Positions 53,975 to 63,768 of a stretch of 64,000 nucleotides of DNA are shown one piece after another (within the stretch, counting starts at the first letter, position 1; each line of letters opens with the position of its first letter). The DNA is from Alcanivorax sp. (GTDB lineage Bacteria; Pseudomonadota; Gammaproteobacteria; Pseudomonadales; Alcanivoracaceae), in NCBI GenBank assembly GCA_022449455.1, contig JAKUPL010000021.1, positions 1-64,000 of the forward strand. Direction: 5' to 3'. The translations under genes and the position numbers were made by a program. Under the pieces are notes generated by a model, which saw only the letters and a program-made list of their open reading frames with translations, was not told where the DNA came from and made no database searches.

Positions 53975-54009
53975 CCCCTCCCCACCACCACGACGGTGTG
54001 TATCCTCGA

Positions 54010-54116
54010 GCGCGTCCGGGCGACGCCCTTCCGGGACCCTTGAGAACAGGACGTTCGAAAGGGAGCCTACATGGACGTACTCGCGGCGTTCCCGGAAGGG
54101 CGTCGCCCGGACGCGC
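54010..54116. repeat. Long palindromic intergenic repeat, copy 2
   Basis: A 27-bp perfect inverted repeat (54010-54036 with 54090-54116) encloses a 53-base loop. The inner part of the stem (TTCCGGGA/TCCCGGAA) and the loop phrases CAGGACG, GGGAGC and CATGGACG correspond in order to copy 1 at 44154-44248, while the outer stem differs. It lies between fecR and the receptor gene and could form a strong hairpin in the operon messenger. Confidence 0.82.
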
Positions 54117-54240
54117 GCCCCGGCTGGAGACCCCGCCCCGGACGCCCACTATAAAAAAGACGAAATACCGTTCCCCTCGACGCACCGTCGTTCGATTCCC
54201 TCCATAACAACGCGATTTTTTTCCGGGAGGAACCCTGTCC

Positions 54241-56673
54241 ATGCCGTTTTCACCCTTGCGCCCCCTGGCCCTGTCCGTGCCCCTGTTGCTGCCCTTGGCC
54301 CTGGCCGGCCTGCCGCTGGCGGCGGTGCCGGTCCCGGCGCTCGCCCAGAACGCCACCGAGGGCACCACGGAGAGCGCCGCCCTGGTCGACTTCCAGGTGG
54401 CGCCCGGCCCGCTGAGCCGCTGCCTCAACCGCTTCGCCGACCAGGCCGGCCTCTATCTGAGCGCCGCCGGCGAACTCACCGCCGGCAAACGATGCGTCGG
54501 CCTGCGGGGCCGCTACGCGCCCCGCCAAGGGCTCGCCGAACTGCTGGCCGGCACCGGCCTGATGGCGCGCTTCGCCGACGACCGCACCGCCACCCTGTAT
54601 GACGCCGGCCAGGCCAACGCCCTGGACTCGGTATCGGTGACCGCCGCCAGCGCCGGGTCGGTGATCGGCCCGGACCGGGGCTATCAGGCGGCGCACAGCC
54701 TGGTGGCCACCAAGACCCGGGTACCGCTGTCGGAAACGCCGCGCTCGGTGAGCGTGGTGACGCGCGAGCGCCTGGAGGATCAGGGCTCCCAGACCCTCAC
54801 CGACGCGCTCGGCTATGTGCCCGGCATCTTCGCGCCGCCGCTGGCCGCCGGCGACGGCCTGGCCGGCGACTTCTTCTTTATCCGTGGTTTCAATGCCACC
54901 GATTACGGCTATGGCCTGTTCCGCGACGGCCTGCGCGTGCAGCCCAACCGCTACGACACCACCACCGAGCCCTACGGCCTGGAACGGGTGGAGGTGTTTC
55001 GCGGGCCCAGCTCGATTCTGTACGGCGAGAACGCCCCCGGCGGCCTGGTCAATCTGGTCAGCAAACGACCCACCCACGAGGCCCGGGGCGAGGTGCGCGC
55101 CACCTACGGCAGCTACGACCGCCGGCAACTGGGCGTGGACGTGTCCGGCCCGCTGGTCGACGACAAGGTGCTGGGTCGCCTGGTAATGCTGGGCCGCGAG
55201 GCCGATACCCAGACCGACCATATGCCCGACGACCGGGTTTATCTGGCGCCCTCGCTGACGCTGAGACTAAGCGAGGACGATACCCTGACCCTGCTCAGCA
55301 GCTATCAGAAGGACACCACCAAACTGGAACTGGGCCTGCCCGCCGCCGGCACCCTGCTGGATAACCCCAACGGTGAGCTGGACCGGAGCACCCTGATCGG
55401 CCACCCGGACTGGGATCACTTCGAGCGGGAGGTCTGGTCCCTGGGCTACGAGTACCAGCACTGGTTCAATGACGCCTGGCAGTTCCGTCAGAACGCCCGT
55501 TATCTGGAGTCCCGGGTGTCGCGCCACGAGATCTGGTGGCAGCCGCTCGATGACGGCGGCTACGGCACCCGGGTGAACACCGCCGCCTACGACCGCCGCA
55601 ACCGGGCCTACAGTTTCTCGGTGGACAACCAGCTGGAAGGGCAGCTGCGCGCCGGCGATCTGGAGCAAACGTTGTTGTTCGGGCTCGGCCACGACCGCTC
55701 CCACTGGTCGCAGCTCTGGTATGCCGGCATGGGGGAAACCATCGACGTGTTCGATCCGCAATGGAGCGCCGAGCCGGCCACGCCGCTGCTGCAGCAGGAC
55801 GCGGTGACCCGCCAGGCGATGACCGGGCTCTATGGCCAGTGGCACGGCCGTTACGACCACTGGATCGTGCTGCTGGGGGGCCGCTACGACACCGTGGACA
55901 GCGAGTATGAAGATGCGGTGTCCGGCGCCGACCTGGACACCGACGATGAGGCCTTTACCTGGCAGAGCGGCCTGATGTACCAGTTCGACAACGGCGTCTC
56001 CCCCTACCTCAGCTACGCCACCAGCTTCGTGCCGGTGCAGCAGCTGTCCAGTACCCAGGGCAGCCTCGACCCGATCACCGGCGAGCAGGTGGAAGCCGGC
56101 ATCAAAATCGCGCCGCCGGGCAGCCGCACGGAACTGGCCCTGTCGGTCTACGACCTGCGCAAGGAAGACGACGTGATTTTCGACGGCACGCTGGGCGATT
56201 ACCGGCAGGTGGGCGAAAGCCGCTCGGAAGGGGTGGAAGTGGAATTGACCAGCGCGCTCAGTGAGCGGCTGCGCGTCACCGCCTCCTACAGCCACACCAA
56301 CGCGCGCATCACCGAGGACGCCCCCGGTTCCCTGCAGGAGGACCAGCAGATGGTGTACGTGCCCAAGGACCAGGCGTCCGCCTGGGCCCACTACCGCTTC
56401 ACCGACGGCGACCTGGCCGGCCTGCGCCTGGGCGGCGGGCTGCGTTATATCGGCGAGACCTACGCCTATTCCAGCCTCTATGGGGAACTGGAAACCGACG
56501 CCGTGGTGCTGGCGGATCTGGCCCTGGGCTATCGCTTCAGCGGCGGTTGGGCCCTGGATCTGAACGTGCGCAACCTGTTCGACAAGGAATACTTCACCGC
56601 CTGCAACAACGCCGGGCGCTGCTATTTCGGTCAGGAGCGCACTCTGCAGGGCAGTGTGAGCTACCGCTGGTAG
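54241..56673 (+). CDS. TonB-dependent siderophore transducer with N-terminal STN domain
   Basis: Outer-membrane receptor of 810 residues. Signal peptide ends near VPALAQNA. The STN signalling domain (about 48-110) includes PGPLSRCLNRFADQAGLYL. The plug (about 145-265) has SETPRSVSVVTRERLEDQG and FIRGFNATDYGYGLFRDG. The barrel ends in a terminal aromatic (SVSYRW). The STN domain fits the FecI/FecR genes just upstream: the receptor both imports and reports its ferric siderophore. Relatives of this type include FoxA, FiuA and FpvA, so a hydroxamate is possible. It converges on dacB with a one-base gap. Confidence 0.94.
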   Translation: MPFSPLRPLALSVPLLLPLALAGLPLAAVPVPALAQNATEGTTESAALVDFQVAPGPLSRCLNRFADQAGLYLSAAGELTAGKRCVGLRGRYAPRQGLAELLAGTGLMARFADDRTATLYDAGQANALDSVSVTAASAGSVIGPDRGYQAAHSLVATKTRVPLSETPRSVSVVTRERLEDQGSQTLTDALGYVPGIFAPPLAAGDGLAGDFFFIRGFNATDYGYGLFRDGLRVQPNRYDTTTEPYGLERVEVFRGPSSILYGENAPGGLVNLVSKRPTHEARGEVRATYGSYDRRQLGVDVSGPLVDDKVLGRLVMLGREADTQTDHMPDDRVYLAPSLTLRLSEDDTLTLLSSYQKDTTKLELGLPAAGTLLDNPNGELDRSTLIGHPDWDHFEREVWSLGYEYQHWFNDAWQFRQNARYLESRVSRHEIWWQPLDDGGYGTRVNTAAYDRRNRAYSFSVDNQLEGQLRAGDLEQTLLFGLGHDRSHWSQLWYAGMGETIDVFDPQWSAEPATPLLQQDAVTRQAMTGLYGQWHGRYDHWIVLLGGRYDTVDSEYEDAVSGADLDTDDEAFTWQSGLMYQFDNGVSPYLSYATSFVPVQQLSSTQGSLDPITGEQVEAGIKIAPPGSRTELALSVYDLRKEDDVIFDGTLGDYRQVGESRSEGVEVELTSALSERLRVTASYSHTNARITEDAPGSLQEDQQMVYVPKDQASAWAHYRFTDGDLAGLRLGGGLRYIGETYAYSSLYGELETDAVVLADLALGYRFSGGWALDLNVRNLFDKEYFTACNNAGRCYFGQERTLQGSVSYRW

Positions 56674-56674
56674 C

Positions 56675-58204
56675 TCAACCGCCCGGCGCGGCCTTGCCGG
56701 TGTCGCGGCGCGATACCGCCGTGGCGCTCTCCGCCGGCAGGCCGTGCACCGCTTCCAGCACCTGGTCGAGCACCGCCTGACCCTTCCACGCCGACGGCGT
56801 ATTGACGATGGCGGACACCGCCCAGGTGGTGTTGTCCCGGTCCCGGGTGAAGCCGGCCACCGCGCGCACATTGGTCAGCGAGCCGGTCTTGATGTGGCCT
56901 TCGCCGCGCAGGCCGGTGTCGCGCAGCCGGTTGTGCATGGTGCCGTCCATGGCCACCAGCGGCAGGGAGGCGATCAACTCGGCGGCGAACGGGCTGCGCC
57001 AGGCCTGTTGCAGCATCTTGATCTGTTCCATGGGGCTGATGCGCGCTTCCCGGGACAGGCCGGCGCCGTTGTCCAGCACCACCTGATCCGGGTTCATGCC
57101 TTTCAGGGCCATCCATTCGTTCACCGTGCGCCGGGCGGCGGCCAGATCGTCCGGATCGCCGGCCAGGCGGTGCTCCGCGCCGATGGTCAGAAACAGCTGC
57201 CGGGCCATCACGTTGCTGCTCCACTTGTTGATGTCGCGCACCATGGTGACCAGGTCCGGCGAGGAGGTGGTGGCGAGCAGGTCCACGCCCCGGGGCAGGC
57301 GGTCGAAGCGGTTGGCGCCGTGGATCTCTCCGCCCAACTGCCGCCACAGGCCACGCAGCAGGGCGGCGGTGTAGTCGCCCTGATCGAGCAGGGACAGGTA
57401 GCGATTGGCCCGGCAGCCTTCCGGAACGGCGCCCTTGAGGGTCACCACCGGGTCGCCGCGCTCATCGACGCCGTGGGTGACCTTCAGGCTGCGTCCGGAG
57501 GGGCAGTAGCGGCCCTTCGACAGGGTCAGCTGGTTGTCCAGGGTGAACCCCTCGGTGACCGGTTCCACCCAGGCCTGCACCCGGTCGGCGCGGCCCATCA
57601 TCTGGATATGAAACAGGTTCAGGTTGGTGAGCAGGGCATGGGGCTGCACCAGGAAGGGCGCGTTGGGGTTGTCGCCGTCGTCGTCGAAGCGCGGCAGGCC
57701 GCCGTCCGGCAGTTGAAAATAGCTGCCGTCCAGGACCAGGTCGCCGCTCACTTCACGGATGCCGTAGGCGCGCAAATCGCGCAGCAGCTTCCACAGACGT
57801 TCCTCGGTGAGCTTGGGGTCGCCCACGCCGACGAAAATCAGATCGCCGTCGAGCACGTCCCCTTTGAGTTCGCCGTTGGTGTACACCCGGGTGTGCCACT
57901 TGAAGGTGGGGCCGAGCAGCTCCAGGGCGGCGTAGGTGGTCAGCAGCTTCATGGTGGAGCCCGGGTTCATCACCCGGTCGGCGTTGACGAAGCGGGACTG
58001 GCCGGGGCCGTCCAGGGGCACCGCCGCCAGGGCCAGGGCGTCGTCGGGCAGGTCCAGTTCCTTGAGCCTGGACTGGATCGTCACCGGCCAATCGGGACTG
58101 GACGCGGTCACCGTCCTCTCGTCCGCGTGCCCGGCCAGCGGCACCGCCACGGCCATGACCAGCCACCACGACAACAACACCGGAAATCGCACCACAAGCC
58201 CCAT
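56675..58204 (-). CDS. dacB: D-alanyl-D-alanine carboxypeptidase/endopeptidase, PBP4 (DacB)
   Basis: Periplasmic class C penicillin-binding protein of 509 residues that trims and cleaves peptidoglycan crosslinks. Signal peptide ends near PLAGHADE. The three active-site motifs are present: SxxK in NPGSTMKL (near 83), SxN in KWSSNVM (near 318) and KTG in GHIKTGSL (near 455). The ATG at 58202-58204 is preferred; a GTG at 58213 is possible. It is divergent from the DUF6164-like gene. Confidence 0.93.
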   Translation of the reverse strand: MGLVVRFPVLLSWWLVMAVAVPLAGHADERTVTASSPDWPVTIQSRLKELDLPDDALALAAVPLDGPGQSRFVNADRVMNPGSTMKLLTTYAALELLGPTFKWHTRVYTNGELKGDVLDGDLIFVGVGDPKLTEERLWKLLRDLRAYGIREVSGDLVLDGSYFQLPDGGLPRFDDDGDNPNAPFLVQPHALLTNLNLFHIQMMGRADRVQAWVEPVTEGFTLDNQLTLSKGRYCPSGRSLKVTHGVDERGDPVVTLKGAVPEGCRANRYLSLLDQGDYTAALLRGLWRQLGGEIHGANRFDRLPRGVDLLATTSSPDLVTMVRDINKWSSNVMARQLFLTIGAEHRLAGDPDDLAAARRTVNEWMALKGMNPDQVVLDNGAGLSREARISPMEQIKMLQQAWRSPFAAELIASLPLVAMDGTMHNRLRDTGLRGEGHIKTGSLTNVRAVAGFTRDRDNTTWAVSAIVNTPSAWKGQAVLDQVLEAVHGLPAESATAVSRRDTGKAAPGG

Positions 58205-58348
58205 AAACTGCACGCTCTCTTCTGTTTGGGTTAGCGCTTACTAAGCCTAGAGTAAAAGCGCGGGGCGGTCAGGAGGCGGGACGTACCGGAATTGTAAATT
58301 CTGTGCCGTGCTATAGTGGCGCGCCATGCCGCGAGGGCCGACGCCATC

Positions 58349-58711
58349 ATGTCGAAACTGCTGATCAATCTGCGCCGGGTGCCCGACCAGGAGCGGGACC
58401 AGGTGTGCGCGCTGCTGGACGAGCACGGCATCGAGTACTTTCTGACGCCGCCCAGTGTCTGGGGGATTTCCGCCGGTGGCCTGTGGCTGCGCCACGACGA
58501 GGATTGGCAGCGGGCGCAACCGCTGCTGGCGGACTACCAGCAACGCCGTTATCAGCAGGAGCGGCGGGCCTTCGAGCAGGCCCACCAGGACGGCGAGGTG
58601 ACCACCGTGGCGCGCAACCTGCGCCGCCACCCGCTGCGCACGCTGGCGTTTCTGGTGGCCACGGTGGCGGTGCTGTTGCTGGCGGTGATGCCGTTTCTTA
58701 CCTTCGGGTGA
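58349..58711 (+). CDS. DUF6164-like membrane protein
   Basis: A 120-residue protein with a DUF2007/DUF6164-like cytoplasmic part (LLINLRRVPDQERDQVCALL, EHGIEYFLTPPSVWGISAGG, LWLRHDEDW) and one C-terminal membrane helix (about 95-117). It is common in gammaproteobacteria and of unknown function. ATG at 58349 is chosen because homology starts there. It converges on lipA with a 9-base gap. Confidence 0.78.
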   Translation: MSKLLINLRRVPDQERDQVCALLDEHGIEYFLTPPSVWGISAGGLWLRHDEDWQRAQPLLADYQQRRYQQERRAFEQAHQDGEVTTVARNLRRHPLRTLAFLVATVAVLLLAVMPFLTFG

Positions 58712-58720
58712 TCGCCCGCT

Positions 58721-59725
58721 TCAGGCTTCGTGGGCCAGGTTGTCCGGGTCGCCCACGTCGATGCCCTTGTGCTGCAGGTCGGCGTGGTAGGAGCTGCGCA
58801 CCATGGGGCCGGAGGCCACCGAGGTGAAGCCCATCTTGCGGCCTTCGTCCGCGAACATCCTGAACTCGTCCGGATGCACGTAGCGCTCCACCGGCGCGTG
58901 GAATTTGCTGGGCTGCAGATACTGGCCGATGGTGATCATGTCCACGTCGTGGTCGCGCAGATCGCGCAGGGTTTCCAGCACCTGATCGTTGGTCTCGCCC
59001 AGACCCACCATGATGCCGGACTTGGTGGGCACCTGGGGTACCCGGGCGCCGAACTGCTGGAGCAGCTTCAGGGAATGCTCGTAGCGGGCACCGGGGCGGG
59101 CCTTCTTGTACAGGTGCGGCACCGTCTCGATGTTGTGGTTGAACACGTCCGGCGGGGTGGCCTGGAGGATGTCCAGGGCGTCTTCCAGGCAGGGGCGGAA
59201 GTCCGGGGTGAGAATCTCGATTTTGGTGCCCGGGCTTTTCTCGTGAACCGCCTCGATGCAGTCGGCGAAGTGGCGGGCGCCGCCGTCCGGCAGGTCGTCC
59301 CGGTCCACGGAGGTGATCACCACGTATTTGAGGCCCAGATCGGCCACCGATTCCGCCAGGTGCAGGGGCTCGTCCGGGTCCAGGCCGTTGGGGCGGCCGA
59401 AGCCCACGTCGCAGAACGAGCAGCGGCGGGTGCAGATGTCGCCCATGATCATGAAGGTGGCGGTGCCGCCACCGAAGCATTCCGGCAGGTTGGGGCAGGC
59501 CGCTTCCTCGCACACGGTGTGCAGCTTTTGCCGGCGCAGCATGGTTTTGATGCGCTGGATTTCGCCGCTGGCGGGGACCCGCACCCGGATCCAGTCCGGT
59601 TTGCGCTCGCGCACCGGGGCGCTTTCATTGACCAGGGGAATGGTGCGGACCTTGTCGGCGCCGCGCAGTTTGTCGCCGATCTGAACCTTCGCTTTCGCCG
59701 GGCGTTTGGCCTGGGCTTCGCTCAT
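58721..59725 (-). CDS. lipA: Lipoyl synthase LipA
   Basis: Radical-SAM enzyme that inserts two sulfurs into octanoyl groups on E2 and H proteins. The 334 residues contain both [4Fe-4S] sites: the auxiliary cluster [12 protein letters not shown] (C-x4-C-x5-C) and the radical-SAM motif [10 protein letters not shown]. Further marks are [14 protein letters not shown] and the C-terminal RSSYHAD, whose Ser binds the auxiliary cluster in homologues. ATG at 59723-59725 follows GAGAGAGACATCTCC. It is downstream of lipB in the cluster. Confidence 0.97.
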   Translation of the reverse strand: MSEAQAKRPAKAKVQIGDKLRGADKVRTIPLVNESAPVRERKPDWIRVRVPASGEIQRIKTMLRRQKLHTVCEEAACPNLPECFGGGTATFMIMGDICTRRCSFCDVGFGRPNGLDPDEPLHLAESVADLGLKYVVITSVDRDDLPDGGARHFADCIEAVHEKSPGTKIEILTPDFRPCLEDALDILQATPPDVFNHNIETVPHLYKKARPGARYEHSLKLLQQFGARVPQVPTKSGIMVGLGETNDQVLETLRDLRDHDVDMITIGQYLQPSKFHAPVERYVHPDEFRMFADEGRKMGFTSVASGPMVRSSYHADLQHKGIDVGDPDNLAHEA

Positions 59726-59762
59726 GGAGATGTCTCTCTCGCGGTTGGGTGCCTTTTGGGCG

Positions 59763-60419
59763 TCAGGATTGGGGAGGAGTATACCAACTTGGGGGCGGCG
59801 CTGTCCGGGGGGTGAGGCCCAGTCGGCGCGCCAGAATCGTTACCAGATCCTGCTCCACGGTGGCCCGGTCCGGGTCCAGCCCCTCGCCGGCCAGGCTGGT
59901 CATCGGCTGCCCGGCATGGCCGCAGGGATTGATGCGCCGCCAGGGGGCCGGGTCGTCCACCCGGTTGAGGGCCAGGCCGTGGTAGCTGCCGGTGCGGCGG
60001 ATGCGCAGGCCCAGGGAGGCGATCTTGGCGCCGTTCACGTACACCCCGGGCGCGTCCGCACGGCTGACCGCCTCCAGTCCGCGCTGGCGCAGATACTCCA
60101 CCACGCTGTCCTCCAGGGCGCTGACCACGGCGCGGGCGCCGATGCCCAGCCGCTGCACGTCCACCATCAGGTAGATCACGGTCTGGCCGGGACCGTGATA
60201 AGTGACCTGGCCGCCCCGGTCGGTACGCACCACCGGAATGTCGCCGGGGGCCAGCACGTGCTCGGGCTTGCCGGCCTGGCCCAGGGTGTACACCGGCGGG
60301 TGCTCCAGCACCCAGAACTCATCCTCGGTGGCGGCGTCACGCGCGCCGGTGAAGGCGCGCATGGCCTCCCAGCAGGGCGGGTACTCGACCAGGGGCAGGC
60401 GGCGGACCAGAACGTCCAT
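59763..60419 (-). CDS. lipB: Octanoyltransferase LipB
   Basis: Transfers octanoate from acyl carrier protein to lipoate-dependent enzymes, supplying the substrate of LipA. The 218 residues show [18 protein letters not shown], the [12 protein letters not shown] signature, [11 protein letters not shown] (with the catalytic Lys) and INPCGHAG (with the catalytic Cys). The ATG at 60417-60419 shares one base with the ybeD stop. The frame is open further upstream, but homology begins here. Confidence 0.95.
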   Translation of the reverse strand: MDVLVRRLPLVEYPPCWEAMRAFTGARDAATEDEFWVLEHPPVYTLGQAGKPEHVLAPGDIPVVRTDRGGQVTYHGPGQTVIYLMVDVQRLGIGARAVVSALEDSVVEYLRQRGLEAVSRADAPGVYVNGAKIASLGLRIRRTGSYHGLALNRVDDPAPWRRINPCGHAGQPMTSLAGEGLDPDRATVEQDLVTILARRLGLTPRTAPPPSWYTPPQS

Positions 60420-60688
60420 CAGAGCGTGATCTTGACGTGGGGGCTGGCGTCCAGGTCCCGGTAGATGCCTTCCACCTGCTCCTTGTTGTGCACGGTGATA
60501 TTGACGGTGATCGACACGAAGGTGCCCTTGGCGCTGGGTTTGCGGCTCAGGTTGAGATCGCGCTCGAAGTCGCCGAGATGCGTTTCCAGCACCGCCACTA
60601 CCGCGTCTTCCAGCGGCGCGTCGGCGGCGCCCATCACTTTCAATTGCATCGCATGGGGGAAGTCCCACAGTTCTTCGCGGATGGCCAT
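60419..60688 (-). CDS. ybeD: YbeD/DUF493 family protein
   Basis: An 89-residue ACT-like ferredoxin-fold protein (WDFPHAMQLKVMG at the start, TFVSITVNITVHNKEQV in the core), matching E. coli YbeD in length. In E. coli it has the same neighbours, dacA and lipB. Proposed to have a regulatory role near lipoate synthesis; not established. Its stop overlaps the lipB start (TGATG). Confidence 0.92.
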   Translation of the reverse strand: MAIREELWDFPHAMQLKVMGAADAPLEDAVVAVLETHLGDFERDLNLSRKPSAKGTFVSITVNITVHNKEQVEGIYRDLDASPHVKITL

Positions 60689-60724
60689 GGCGGGTCCTCG
60701 GATTCGAATGGCGGCGGCGGGACC

Positions 60725-61591
60725 TCAGTCCAGGCCGCAAAGGTGACGTTTGAACCTTATATAGTGGTTCGCCAGGATTTTCCAAGTGGCGCCGGGCCGG
60801 CCGTCGCCCACCGGGCGCCCGTCCAGGGTGGTCACCGGCAGCACATCCTTGGTGGAGCTGGACAGCCAGATTTCATCGGCGTTGGCCAGTTCCGCCGCGG
60901 TCAGCGGGCGCTCCACCACCGGCAAACCGTGTTCGCGGCACAGCTCGATCACCAGGTCGCGGGTGATGCCGCCGAGCAGATGGTGGCTGAGCGGCGCGGT
61001 GCGGATCTCGCCGTCGCGCACCAGAAACAGGTTGCTGGCGGCGCCTTCGGTGACCCACCCGTCGCGAATCAGGATCGCCTCGGCGGCGCCGGCGTCCACC
61101 GCCCGCTGGCGCAGCAGCAGGTTGGCCAGCAGCGACACCGACTTGATGTCGCAGCGGTCCCAGCGGATATCGTCCAGGGTCAGCGCCGCCACGCCGGCGG
61201 TGCGCGCCGGCTGGTCCGCCGCCGGCACCGGCAGCGGGCTGGTGTTCATGAACACGGTGGGCGGCACCGGCGGGTCTGGAAAGGCGTGGTCCCGGCGCGT
61301 CGCCACGCCACGGGTGATCTGCAGGTACAGGGACAGATGGCCAGCGCCGTTGCGGGCCACCAGTTCGTGGCACAAACGGCGCCATTCGGCGCCGTCGTGG
61401 GGGTCGTCCAGGCGCACCTCGCGCAGCGAGCGCGCCAGCCGTCGCAGGTGCTCGTCGAGCCGGAACGGCACCCCGTTGTAGACCGGGATCACCTCGTAGA
61501 CGCCGTCGGCGAACAGAAAGCCGCGATCCATGGGGGAGATGCGGGCCTGGTCCGCGTCCATGAAGCCGCCGTTGAGGTAGACCGTATCCAT
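60725..61591 (-). CDS. D-amino-acid transaminase-like PLP enzyme (aminotransferase class IV)
   Basis: A 288-residue class IV aminotransferase. Marks are VYLNGGFMDADQARISPMDR and FADGVYEVIPVYNG at the N terminus, the PLP Lys in CDIKSVSLLANLL (near 145) and VTEGAASNLFLV (near 180). The similarity is greatest to D-alanine transaminases. A gene of this type is regularly found between dacA and ybeD in Pseudomonas-like bacteria. ATG at 61589-61591 is taken because homology begins at MDTVYLNGG. Making D-amino acids for cell-wall use would suit the neighbours. Confidence 0.9.
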   Translation of the reverse strand: MDTVYLNGGFMDADQARISPMDRGFLFADGVYEVIPVYNGVPFRLDEHLRRLARSLREVRLDDPHDGAEWRRLCHELVARNGAGHLSLYLQITRGVATRRDHAFPDPPVPPTVFMNTSPLPVPAADQPARTAGVAALTLDDIRWDRCDIKSVSLLANLLLRQRAVDAGAAEAILIRDGWVTEGAASNLFLVRDGEIRTAPLSHHLLGGITRDLVIELCREHGLPVVERPLTAAELANADEIWLSSSTKDVLPVTTLDGRPVGDGRPGATWKILANHYIRFKRHLCGLD

Positions 61592-61634
61592 CCGTTTACC
61601 CCGCTTGCCGTTCACCCCATTGGCGTCGGGCCTG

Positions 61635-62807
61635 TTAGCTGAACAGCCCCTTGAAGAACAGCACGATGTGGTCCCAGATGCGCGCCACGAAGCCGGCCTG
61701 TTCCACCGTTTCCAGGGCCACCAGCGGGCGCTCCACCAGCTGCTCGTCGCCGAGCCGCACGGTCAGGGTGCCGTATTGCTGGCCTTTCTGGATCGGCGCG
61801 CGCAGTTCCGGCTGGATGCTCATCTCCGCCTTGAGCTGGTCGCGGCTGCCCTTGGGAATGGTCAGCACCAGCGCCTCGTCCAGGCCCAGGCGCACCTGGT
61901 CGGCTTCGCCCAGCCACACCTCGGGGGTGTCCAGCACGTCCTCGGCGCCATAACCTTCATAGGTCTCGTAGAAGCGGAAGCCGTAGCTCAGCAGCTTCTG
62001 GGATTCGCGGGCCCGGGCAGCCTCGGAATCGGTGCCCATCACCACCGCGATCAGGCGCATGCCGTCCTGCTTGGCGGAGGACACCAGGCAATAGCCCGCT
62101 TCCTCGGTGTGGCCGGTTTTCAGGCCGTCCACGGATTCGTCCCGCCACAGCAGCAGGTTGCGGTTGGGCTGGGTGATGCCGTTGTAGGTGAATTCCTTCT
62201 CGGCGTAGATATCGTAGTGTTCCGGGTAGTCGCGGATGATGGCGCGGGCCAGCCAGGCCAGGTCGTGGGCGGTGGTGTAGTGGTTCTCCGCCGGCCAGCC
62301 GGTGGCGTTGACGAAATGGGTGTGTTCCATGCCCAACTGGCGGGCCTGGTTGTTCATCAGGTCGGCGAAGGCGTCCTCGGAGCCGGCCACGTATTCCGCC
62401 AGGGCGACGCTGGCGTCGTTGCCGGATTGCACGATCACGCCTTTGAGCAGATCGATCAGCGGCACCCGGGTGCCTTCCTTGACGAACATCCGTGACCCGC
62501 CCATGCGCCAGGCCTTGACGCTGATCGGCACCATGTCCTGTTCTTTGATGTTGCCGCTCTGGATTTCCTTCTCCACCAGATAGGCGGTCATCATTTTGGT
62601 CAGGCTGGCCGGCGGCAGCTCCTTGTTGGCGTCGTGCTCGACCAGAATCTGCCCGCTCTTGGCGTCCAGCAGCAGATAGCTGCGCGCCTCCACCTGCGGC
62701 GGCCGGGGGATCATGGTCTCCGCCCGCGCCAGCAGCGGCGCGGTGGTCAGCAGGCAGCACAGGAACAGCCAGAACGCGGAGTAACGGGGGGAACGGGTTT
62801 GCATCAT
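61635..62807 (-). CDS. dacA: D-alanyl-D-alanine carboxypeptidase DacA (PBP5/6 family)
   Basis: Low-molecular-weight PBP of 390 residues that removes the terminal D-Ala of peptidoglycan stems. Signal peptide ends near LLARAETM. Active-site motifs are SxxK in PPASLTKM (near 67), SGN in VIVQSGNDAS and KTG in GLKTGHTEEA (near 235). The C-terminal amphipathic helix (WDHIVLFFKGLFS) anchors it to the inner membrane. Two ATGs in a row begin the frame. Confidence 0.96.
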   Translation of the reverse strand: MMQTRSPRYSAFWLFLCCLLTTAPLLARAETMIPRPPQVEARSYLLLDAKSGQILVEHDANKELPPASLTKMMTAYLVEKEIQSGNIKEQDMVPISVKAWRMGGSRMFVKEGTRVPLIDLLKGVIVQSGNDASVALAEYVAGSEDAFADLMNNQARQLGMEHTHFVNATGWPAENHYTTAHDLAWLARAIIRDYPEHYDIYAEKEFTYNGITQPNRNLLLWRDESVDGLKTGHTEEAGYCLVSSAKQDGMRLIAVVMGTDSEAARARESQKLLSYGFRFYETYEGYGAEDVLDTPEVWLGEADQVRLGLDEALVLTIPKGSRDQLKAEMSIQPELRAPIQKGQQYGTLTVRLGDEQLVERPLVALETVEQAGFVARIWDHIVLFFKGLFS

Positions 62808-62844
62808 TATCGGGGCCTTTGGGTGTTTTTCGCTTCCGGGCGGA

Positions 62845-63768
62845 TCAGGGGTTCACGGAGATGGGCGCGGCGAAGCCGGCCTGGGTCACGGTGTGGCGGG
62901 CGCGATCGCGGTCCTCGTTGCTGGCGAACGGGCCCAGCCACACTTTGTAGAGGTTGCCGGAGGCCGGCTGGCGCACCGACACCGGCAGGCGCAGCTGCTC
63001 GCGCAGGCGCTTTTCCAGGGCACGGGCGCCGTCCAGGGCCTGGAAGGCGCCGGCCTGCAGATACAGATCGCCCTCGCCGGCGTCGGCGGTGGCCGCGCTG
63101 GCGGTGGCCGGCGGCGGGCTGTCCACGGCGGCGCGCACCGCGGTGGGCACCCGGCCGTCGCTTTTGTTGGGGGTCGGATCGTTGCTGGCGGTCAGCGCCT
63201 CCACCCGCACCCGGCCGGTGCCGTGCTGCTCGATGCCCAGGCGCACGGCGGCGGCCCAGGACAGATCGATGATGCGGTCGGAGTGGAAGGGACCACGATC
63301 ATTGACCCGCACCACCAGGCTTTTGCCGTTGTCCAGGTTGGTGACCCGGGCGTAGGTGGGCAGCGGCAGGGTGCGGTGGGCGGCGGTGAAGCGGTACATA
63401 TCGAAGGCTTCGCCGCTGGAGGTCCGGTAACCGTGGAATTTGCGGCCGTACCAGGACGCCAGGCCCTCTTCATGGTAGCCCTCGGCGGTGGGCAGCACCT
63501 GGTAGGTCTGGCCCCACACCGTGTAGGTGTCCGGGTTGCCGTAGGCGCTGCGCGGTTCCACCTTGGGCACCGGCTCCGGCTGGGCGCTGACGTCCCGGCG
63601 CTCGTCCGGGCCGGCGTCCACGTTGTGCTTGTAGCGGTCGGAGCCCGGCGCCCCGGCCGCCGACCGGTCCGGCTTGGCGGCCGGGGACGGCGTGCCGGTG
63701 TCCGGCCCGGGGGCGGTGGCGCAGGCGCCCAGCGCCAGGGAGATGACCACAATCAGTAACGATCGCAT
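62845..63768 (-). CDS. rlpA: Septal-ring lytic transglycosylase RlpA
   Basis: A 307-residue lipoprotein that cleaves denuded glycan strands at the septum. Lipobox is LALGACATA (Cys near 16). The double-psi beta-barrel (about 100-190) includes GLASWYGRKFHGYRTSSGE and RVNDRGPFHSDRIIDLS, with the catalytic Glu and Asp. A C-terminal SPOR domain (about 230-305) binds septal peptidoglycan. ATG at 63766-63768 overlaps the mltB stop. Confidence 0.95.
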   Translation of the reverse strand: MRSLLIVVISLALGACATAPGPDTGTPSPAAKPDRSAAGAPGSDRYKHNVDAGPDERRDVSAQPEPVPKVEPRSAYGNPDTYTVWGQTYQVLPTAEGYHEEGLASWYGRKFHGYRTSSGEAFDMYRFTAAHRTLPLPTYARVTNLDNGKSLVVRVNDRGPFHSDRIIDLSWAAAVRLGIEQHGTGRVRVEALTASNDPTPNKSDGRVPTAVRAAVDSPPPATASAATADAGEGDLYLQAGAFQALDGARALEKRLREQLRLPVSVRQPASGNLYKVWLGPFASNEDRDRARHTVTQAGFAAPISVNP

